Source of the DNA: Anaerotalea alkaliphila
GTDB lineage: Bacteria > Bacillota > Clostridia > Lachnospirales > Vallitaleaceae
Assembly (NCBI RefSeq): GCF_010179735.1
Contig: NZ_JAAEEH010000015.1
Span: forward strand, 1 to 64,000
Direction of reading: 5' to 3'
Length of the DNA: 64,000 nucleotides
Shown: positions 59,178 through 64,000 of the stretch, piece by piece
Layout: every line of letters begins with the position of its first letter
Numbering within the stretch: the stretch's first letter is position 1
Translations under genes and position numbers: made by a program
Notes under the pieces: model-generated
Told to the model about the DNA's origin: nothing
Databases searched by the model: none
What the model saw: the letters and a program-made list of their open reading frames with translations, nothing else

Positions 59178-60319
59178 GACTGCTCTTCGGCAATCCGTTT
59201 CTGAAGCTCCCCATAGTACAGGTCTCCGTCTACGGGAAGCTCCACTTCCTTGCCCAGGAAGCTGGACAGGTGGATGGCGTTGGCCAGGCCCACGCCGCGG
59301 ATGCCTTCGGTTCCGGGAGCCACCAGGGGGGTCTTGTCCAGGATGTTGGCGGAGAAGTTCTCGAAGACGCCGATGTGCTGGGCACCCCAGACGCTTTCGA
59401 ATTCCAGGACCTCTTCCGTCCATGCGGGCTCTGCGGACTGGCCCATGAAGAGTTTCATGGCGTCGGCCCAGCTCATGGCTGCGTTCATTTCGGCTTCGGA
59501 CCGGTTCAGGCGTGTGACGGTCATCTTCTTGCTGCCTTCCACGACGATCTTGCCCTTGTCCCCCAGGATCTCCAGGCGGTCCGTTCCGATGACGTCATGG
59601 GTGCAGGTGATGAACACGCCGGTCGCCCCGTTGCCGTAGTCGAAGAGCGCCGTGACCTCGTCCTCCACAGCGATGTTCCGCTGGTAGCCGTACTTCAGGT
59701 TGGAATAGACCTTCTGGGGCATCCCGCAGATCCACTGGAGCAGGTCCAGCTGGTGGGGAGCCTGGTTCACCAGGACGCCGCCGCCCTCTCCGGCCCAGGT
59801 TGCGCGCCATGCGCTGGAATCGTAGTAGGCCTGGGGTCTCCACCAGTTGGTGATGATCCAGTTGGTCCGGCGGATGCCGCCGATCTCGCCGTTGTCGATG
59901 ATCTCCTTCAGCTTCCGGTAGAGGGGATTCATCCTTTGGTTGAATACGATGCCGAAGGTCAGCGCAGGCCTGGCCTGTGCAAAAGCGTTCAATTCCTCCA
60001 CCTGCCGGGTGTAGACGCCGGCGGGTTTTTCCACCAGGGCGTGGATGTTCCGGGCCAGCGCGTCGATGCCCATCTGGGGATGCAGGTAGTGGGGGACGCA
60101 GGTAACGACCGCATCCACCTCTCCGCTTTCCAGCAATTCGATGTGGTCCGTGTAAAAAGGTACCCCGGGGTAGTTCTCTTCGGCGACGGCCTTCTTGGAC
60201 GGGTCCGTATCGCAGATGGCGGCCAGCACCGTATTACCCACTTTTCCCTCCGCAAGGAAGCCGGCATAGAAGCCTCCTTGCGCACCCAATCCGATGACGC
60301 CCATTCTCACTTTGTCCAT
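59171..60319 (-). CDS. Gfo/Idh/MocA family oxidoreductase
   Basis: This 382-aa protein has GVIGLGAQGGFYAG and the catalytic EKPAG motif (ALVEKPAGVYT) with GEGGGVLVNQAPHQLDLLQWICG in the C-terminal domain. It belongs to the family that oxidises or reduces sugars and inositols with a bound or free NAD(P). It is adjacent to a paralogue (7-base overlap) and to three TIM-barrel isomerases, pointing to a stepwise oxidation/isomerisation pathway. Confidence 0.92.
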   Translation of the reverse strand: MDKVRMGVIGLGAQGGFYAGFLAEGKVGNTVLAAICDTDPSKKAVAEENYPGVPFYTDHIELLESGEVDAVVTCVPHYLHPQMGIDALARNIHALVEKPAGVYTRQVEELNAFAQARPALTFGIVFNQRMNPLYRKLKEIIDNGEIGGIRRTNWIITNWWRPQAYYDSSAWRATWAGEGGGVLVNQAPHQLDLLQWICGMPQKVYSNLKYGYQRNIAVEDEVTALFDYGNGATGVFITCTHDVIGTDRLEILGDKGKIVVEGSKKMTVTRLNRSEAEMNAAMSWADAMKLFMGQSAEPAWTEEVLEFESVWGAQHIGVFENFSANILDKTPLVAPGTEGIRGVGLANAIHLSSFLGKEVELPVDGDLYYGELQKRIAEEQSC

Positions 60320-60323
60320 GTCC

Positions 60324-61202
60324 TTATCCTCCTATGGTTTCCAGTATTTTCAACAGAGCCTCGTACTGCAGCTTGTAGCCGCTGGCGCCGTCCAGACCCT
60401 TGTCGTCCTTGATGATTTCCTTGGCGTCCTCCAGTTCCAGGTCCTTCAGGGAATCGAAGAGGACCAGATGGGGCTCCAGGGTCAGGAAGCCCTTGTAGCC
60501 GTTTCGGACTGCCATGCCAAGTATTTCGGGAATCTTCCCTTCCCCTGTGCCGCAGACCACGTTCTGGGAGTCGGTGGACACCGCATCCTTGATGTGGATG
60601 TAGGCCACATCCTCCTGCAGGAGCTCCCAGCAGTCCAGGGTGTCTTCCCCCACCTGGACAAAATTGGCGAAATCGAAAATCGCCTTGAAGTGGGGGGAAT
60701 CCACCGCATCCAGCAGGGTCTTGCAGCGCCTGGAGGTATCTCCGTAGATGTCCTTCTCGTTCTCGTGGAGGAGCACCATCCCGTACCGACCGGCGATTTC
60801 GGCAAAGGCCTTCACTTTGGCGACCACCTCTTCCTTATATCCCTCCGGATCCTGACCCTTGGGGATGTAGAAGCTGAAGATGCGGATATTGTGGCAATCC
60901 AGCAGCTGTCCGATCCGGCAGAGGGTATCCAGCATCGCCTTCTGTTTCTCGAACCCTTCCTGGTCGTCTATGAATACCTTGCCGATGGGGGATCCGATGG
61001 AGGAAACGCCGATGCCGGCTTCGTCCAGTCGGGGCTTCACCGTATCCTGGACTTCCTCCAGGGTGTACTCTCCGATGTTCTTTCCGTCGATGCCCCGGAG
61101 GGATATGTACTCCATTCCCAAGGAGGCGACCACCGCCAGCTGTTCGTCCAGGGAGAAGGAGATTTCGTCGGAAAACCCGGAAATCAAAAGATCTTTCGTC
61201 AT
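60324..61202 (-). CDS. Sugar phosphate isomerase/epimerase-like TIM barrel
   Basis: In this 292-aa protein, LISGFSDEIS near the start, YISLRG, LHENEKDIYGDT, IFDFANF and HIKDAV supply the barrel metal ligands. It is closest by eye to the large 'sugar phosphate isomerase/epimerase' group. ATG 61202 is chosen over GTG 61220 because AAAGGAAA sits 9 bases before it. It heads the four genes 61202-57308, which have gaps of 4, -7 and 1 bases. Confidence 0.88.
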   Translation of the reverse strand: MTKDLLISGFSDEISFSLDEQLAVVASLGMEYISLRGIDGKNIGEYTLEEVQDTVKPRLDEAGIGVSSIGSPIGKVFIDDQEGFEKQKAMLDTLCRIGQLLDCHNIRIFSFYIPKGQDPEGYKEEVVAKVKAFAEIAGRYGMVLLHENEKDIYGDTSRRCKTLLDAVDSPHFKAIFDFANFVQVGEDTLDCWELLQEDVAYIHIKDAVSTDSQNVVCGTGEGKIPEILGMAVRNGYKGFLTLEPHLVLFDSLKDLELEDAKEIIKDDKGLDGASGYKLQYEALLKILETIGG

Positions 61203-61335
61203 GGGGGAATTTCCTTTCACAATGCTTCGTCACAATCTGTGTTGAGGTTTCTATATTAAATTCTACCGCGAAGAGGATGGGAATGCTTGTTGATATCTGA
61301 TGGGAATTTGCATGGAATTGATGTGGGGGCAAAAG

Positions 61336-61365
61336 AACCGAGGAGGGCAATGGCCCTCCTCGGTT
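61336..61365 (-). terminator. Terminator of the 61388 gene
   Basis: Reading leftwards, a 13-bp stem AACCGAGGAGGGC with a 4-nt loop is followed by a T-rich run (TTCTTTT). It separates this gene from the four downstream sugar genes. Confidence 0.85.
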
Positions 61366-61387
61366 CGATGTTGACAGCATGTGGATT

Positions 61388-62215
61388 TTAAAGGAATTGT
61401 TTCGACTTCTCCGCCCCGATCCGGATGACGTCCTCCGGGTCCATTTCCCAGTATTCCGGACGGAAGAGCTCCAGGGAGGCGATTTCGTCGTACCCCTTCC
61501 GCTTCAGGGGTTCGGTGAGTTTGGTGATGGGGATGCAGCCGTCCCCGGGGAAGAGCCGATGGCAGTGGTCCAGGACGCCCAGGGGCAGGTCCTCGCAGTC
61601 GTTGATGTGGAACACGAAAATCTTGTCCAGGGGGATTTCCTCCAGGTAGCCGGCGTCGGCGCACTTGTCATGGAGATAGACGTTGATGCAGTCCACGGCA
61701 AGGCCCACATCCTCCCGGTCCACGGCCTTGACGATCTCGTAGGCTTCCCGGATGCTGTTGCAGGCCCAGCGCCGGTCCCCGATGGGCTCGAAGGCCAGCT
61801 TGACGCCGTAGGGCTGTGCGATGTCCGCAAGCTTGTTCAGGACGGAGACGGAATCCTCGAACACCTCCGCCTCGGTCTTCCTGCACATGTCGTCCCCCAT
61901 GGTGGGGACCACGATCATGTAGGGGTTTCCAATCGCCTGGGCGACCTGGCATCCGAAGGTGAAGAGGTCCACCAGTTCCTTCCATTGCTGCTCGCCGCAG
62001 AAGTTGATGTCTTCGATGGAGTTGAAGGCATAGGGCTTGAGGTGGCTTGTCTGGAAGAAGCCCTTCAATTCCTCGATGCTGTGGTCCTTCAGGTATTCCT
62101 TCAGCATGTCCAGGCGCAGCTCGATGTAGTCGTAGCCGTACTTTTCACAGAGCTTCAGGTCGTTTTCCACAGAGGACCGCTTCATGCAGGTAGCTTCGTT
62201 GTATCCCAGTTTCAT
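61388..62215 (-). CDS. Sugar phosphate isomerase/epimerase-like TIM barrel
   Basis: In this 275-aa protein, YDYIELRLDML, LAFEPIGDRRW, GLAVDCINVY, VFHINDCED and SLELFRPEYW follow the xylose-isomerase-like metal-site order. It is separated from the other four genes by a terminator. It is divergent from the sugar ABC transporter across a 374-base AT-rich spacer, so the two are likely coregulated. SD GGAGGT precedes the start. Confidence 0.9.
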   Translation of the reverse strand: MKLGYNEATCMKRSSVENDLKLCEKYGYDYIELRLDMLKEYLKDHSIEELKGFFQTSHLKPYAFNSIEDINFCGEQQWKELVDLFTFGCQVAQAIGNPYMIVVPTMGDDMCRKTEAEVFEDSVSVLNKLADIAQPYGVKLAFEPIGDRRWACNSIREAYEIVKAVDREDVGLAVDCINVYLHDKCADAGYLEEIPLDKIFVFHINDCEDLPLGVLDHCHRLFPGDGCIPITKLTEPLKRKGYDEIASLELFRPEYWEMDPEDVIRIGAEKSKQFL

Positions 62216-62589
62216 TTGTTTACCTCCTTTATTTGTTTAGTGAAAATGATTGTCTAAAGCCGTAATTTCATTATAAATGATATTTTAACGCGCGTCAAAT
62301 GTTTCACGATAGAATAGCCAAACGATGAGGATAAATGGGGAGATTGCCATAAAGCGCACAAAAAGATGGCGATATTCACAATAAAAACAAGGATAAAAGA
62401 TTAAATTTATGGATTAAGACGGTCATAAAGCAAGAAAACTGTAGTCACGTGTTTGAGGGAGCATAAAACGCATTGAAGCTTGAATTCATTGAGCAAGATA
62501 GTTATAGTAAATATCGGTGGCAATGCGTATAATTAGGACCATACAAAGGAATTAAATTTCATTGTAAATTATCTAAGGAGGGAAAATCA
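62216..62589. other. AT-rich divergent regulatory region
   Basis: This 374-base spacer is clearly more AT-rich than its surroundings and has no credible gene. It should hold the divergent promoters of the 61388 gene and the transporter. On the plus strand a TATAAT lies at 62528-62533 without a good -35, which suggests activator control. No perfect catabolite-control (cre) site was found by eye. A degenerate palindrome is possible near 62277-62300 (ATGATATTTTAACGCGCG). Confidence 0.6.
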
Positions 62590-63732
62590 ATGCAAAAGAA
62601 AAGGAAAATGAAACTGTTGGCACTGGTCATGGTCCTGATGCTGTCCGTGGGAGTCTTCAGCGGATGTTCAGAGAAGGGTGGAGAAACCCCGGACACCGGC
62701 GAAGGAAACGGGACCACATCAGGAGAAACAGCAGCGGGGGGTGAAGAGAAGGTGGTTATCGGCATCTCCTTGGGCACGTCCAAAGAGGAGCGGTGGCAGC
62801 GTGAAATCAAGATGTTCCAGGATTATGCCGTTGAAAAAGGCGTTGAGGTAGTGATCCAATCGGCGGAGGATGAGGCGCAGAAACAGATGTCCCAGGCGGA
62901 AAACCTCATCTCCCAGGGAGTTGACGTACTGATCGTACAGGCGCTGGACTCCGAAGCGGCCGGTTCCATCGTGGCTTCCGCCCATGAAGCGGACATTCCG
63001 GTGATTGCCTATGACAGGCTGGTCCGGAATGGGGATTTGGATTATTATGTGACATTCGACTCGGTAAAGGTCGGCGAAGTCCAGGCCCAGTTCGTTGTGG
63101 AGCAGGCTCCCAAGGGGAATTACATTTGGCTGAAGGGCGGACCGGAAGATTTCAACGCCCATCTTGTATATGAAGGACATAAAAACATCCTGCAACCCTA
63201 TATCGACAGAGGGGACATCAATATCGTCCTGGAGCAATGGTGCAGAGGGTGGGATCCCAAGGAAGCTTTGATGCATACGGAGAACGGATTGACGCTGGCA
63301 AACAACGATGTCCAAGCTGTGATCGCATCCAACGACGGTACCGCCGGCGGCGCAATCCAGGCGTTGACTGCCCAAGGGCTGGCAGGAAAAGTGCCGATTG
63401 CGGGACAGGATGCCGACATCGCCGCGGCGCAAAGGATTGTGGAAGGGACCCAAACCGGAACGGTATACAAGCCTCTGCAGATGCTGAACTCGGCGGCCAT
63501 GGAAGTGGCCATCGCACTGGCGAATGGAAAGGATCCTGCGACCGAGCTGGACGCAAGCCTCGGAAGATGGATTCAATTGGACAACGGCACCAAAATGGTG
63601 GACAGTTTCTCGGTTGATGTCGTCGCTGTGGACAAGGACAACATCGTGGACGTACTGATCAAGAGCGGCTTCCATAAGCTGGAGGATGTGTACAGGAATG
63701 TGCCTCAGGACCAATGGCCTGAAGTGAACTAG
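62590..63732 (+). CDS. Sugar ABC transporter substrate-binding lipoprotein (XylF/ChvE-like)
   Basis: This 380-aa protein has a lipobox VFSGC (Cys about 26), a Gly/Thr/Glu-rich linker, then a periplasmic-binding-protein type 1 fold: ISQGVDVLIVQALDSEAAG, ADIPVIAYDRLVRN, and IAGQDADIAAAQRIVEGTQTGTVYKPL. It closely follows the D-xylose-binding protein pattern, but the real ligand is unproved. It is the first gene of the transporter and is followed by an intercistronic hairpin and the ATPase gene. SD is GGAGG. Confidence 0.9.
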   Translation: MQKKRKMKLLALVMVLMLSVGVFSGCSEKGGETPDTGEGNGTTSGETAAGGEEKVVIGISLGTSKEERWQREIKMFQDYAVEKGVEVVIQSAEDEAQKQMSQAENLISQGVDVLIVQALDSEAAGSIVASAHEADIPVIAYDRLVRNGDLDYYVTFDSVKVGEVQAQFVVEQAPKGNYIWLKGGPEDFNAHLVYEGHKNILQPYIDRGDINIVLEQWCRGWDPKEALMHTENGLTLANNDVQAVIASNDGTAGGAIQALTAQGLAGKVPIAGQDADIAAAQRIVEGTQTGTVYKPLQMLNSAAMEVAIALANGKDPATELDASLGRWIQLDNGTKMVDSFSVDVVAVDKDNIVDVLIKSGFHKLEDVYRNVPQDQWPEVN

Positions 63733-63738
63733 AATGCG

Positions 63739-63778
63739 GGTTGGGGTATGCGGGTGGAAAGACCCGGATGCCCCAACC
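63739..63778 (+). repeat. Intercistronic hairpin between binding protein and ATPase genes
   Basis: An imperfect 17-bp stem (GGTTGGGGTATGCGGGT with its partner at 63762-63778) is followed by ATTCTATAAA. Such hairpins commonly protect or attenuate the transcript so that the binding protein is made in excess. Confidence 0.65.
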
Positions 63779-63833
63779 ATTCTATAAATGATGTGGTTCG
63801 GTCGCCATAAAAGTGCAGTCAAGAGGTGATGAG

Positions 63834-64000
63834 ATGACAGATTTCATATTGGAAATGAAAGACATATGCAAGGTTTTCCCCGGTGTAAAGGCATTGGACC
63901 AGGTCAGCATCCAAGTGGGTCGTGGAGAAATCCATGCGATCTGCGGGGAGAATGGAGCGGGAAAATCGACACTCATCAAGGTTCTGAGCGGCGTGTATCC
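63834..64000 (+). CDS. Sugar ABC transporter ATP-binding protein, partial (XylG/MglA-like)
   Basis: The frame starts at ATG 63834 after GAGGTGATGAG and runs off the window after 55 codons. The visible part includes [15 protein letters not shown] and Walker [11 protein letters not shown] followed by LSGVY, the typical start of duplicated-domain sugar ATPases of about 500 aa. It is cotranscribed with the preceding binding-protein gene. Confidence 0.9.
   Translation, partial: MTDFILEMKDICKVFPGVKALDQVSIQVGRGEIHAICGENGAGKSTLIKVLSGVY

Noticed and set aside
1-64000. CRISPR arrays, rRNA, tRNA, transposases, prophage genes
   Set aside because: Looked for by eye on both strands; no regularly spaced repeats, no tRNA cloverleaf or rRNA signature and no transposase, integrase or phage structural motif was found. 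A dedicated search would be needed to exclude a divergent small RNA.

Overview
The window looks like a chromosomal segment of a GC-rich (roughly 57-60 % by eye) anaerobic Firmicute, most likely a member of the Clostridia. The evidence is strong GGAGG-type ribosome binding sites, sigma-A promoters, S-layer-homology (SLH) proteins, c-di-GMP-II riboswitches, macro-domain proteins, radical SAM enzymes and ferredoxin-like proteins. No rRNA, tRNA, CRISPR array, transposase or phage gene was seen. I cannot name the species.

Layout. 0-2.8 kb: an AraC regulator divergent from an RpiB-type isomerase and a gluconate-5-dehydrogenase-like SDR. 2.8-6.5 kb: a macro-domain/HTH fusion, a vWA protein, a PP1-like phosphatase and two overlapping zincin-like genes. 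6.5-13.3 kb (minus strand): an HD-GYP response regulator, a histidine kinase and an orphan carB, closely spaced. 13.4-19.2 kb: two radical SAM proteins, a bactofilin-like membrane protein, a second macro protein, a flavodoxin, an AhpD-like protein and an apparent clostripain C-terminal remnant. 19.2-35 kb: three separate ABC-2 type exporter clusters (19.2-22.2, 25.0-28.0 and 32.0-34.4 kb) interspersed with a SOUL protein, YjdM, an SLH/GH18 glycosidase, CorA, an aldo-keto reductase and a lipoprotein hydrolase. 35-41.5 kb: a six-bladed propeller sugar-dehydrogenase-like lipoprotein, then a sigma-A promoter driving two tandem c-di-GMP-II riboswitches ahead of a secreted protein of unknown function, followed by a PAS-GGDEF-HD-GYP protein, a DUF434 protein and a TraB/GumN protein. 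41.5-52 kb: small genes, an M28 peptidase, a ClC transporter, an SLH-chagasin protein, and NSS and BCCT transporters. 52-57.3 kb: an SDR, a SixA-CHAD fusion, YhcH, a NapH-like ferredoxin, and Crp/Fnr and AraC regulators. 57.3-64 kb: a minus-strand cluster of three xylose-isomerase-like TIM barrels and two Gfo/Idh/MocA dehydrogenases, divergent from a sugar ABC transporter that runs off the window.

How the genes work together. The clearest regulatory story is cyclic di-GMP. A two-component HD-GYP output protein (11.7-13.3 kb) and a GGDEF/HD-GYP enzyme (37.9-39.7 kb) could set the c-di-GMP level that the tandem riboswitches at 36.66-37.0 kb read to control a secreted protein. The right end is a carbohydrate (probably sugar or polyol derivative) uptake and oxidation module. 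The clustered exporters, SLH proteins and lipoproteins point to an active cell-envelope region. Several gene remnants (two DUF1801 pieces, one clostripain tail) and REP-like or palindromic repeats suggest past rearrangement.
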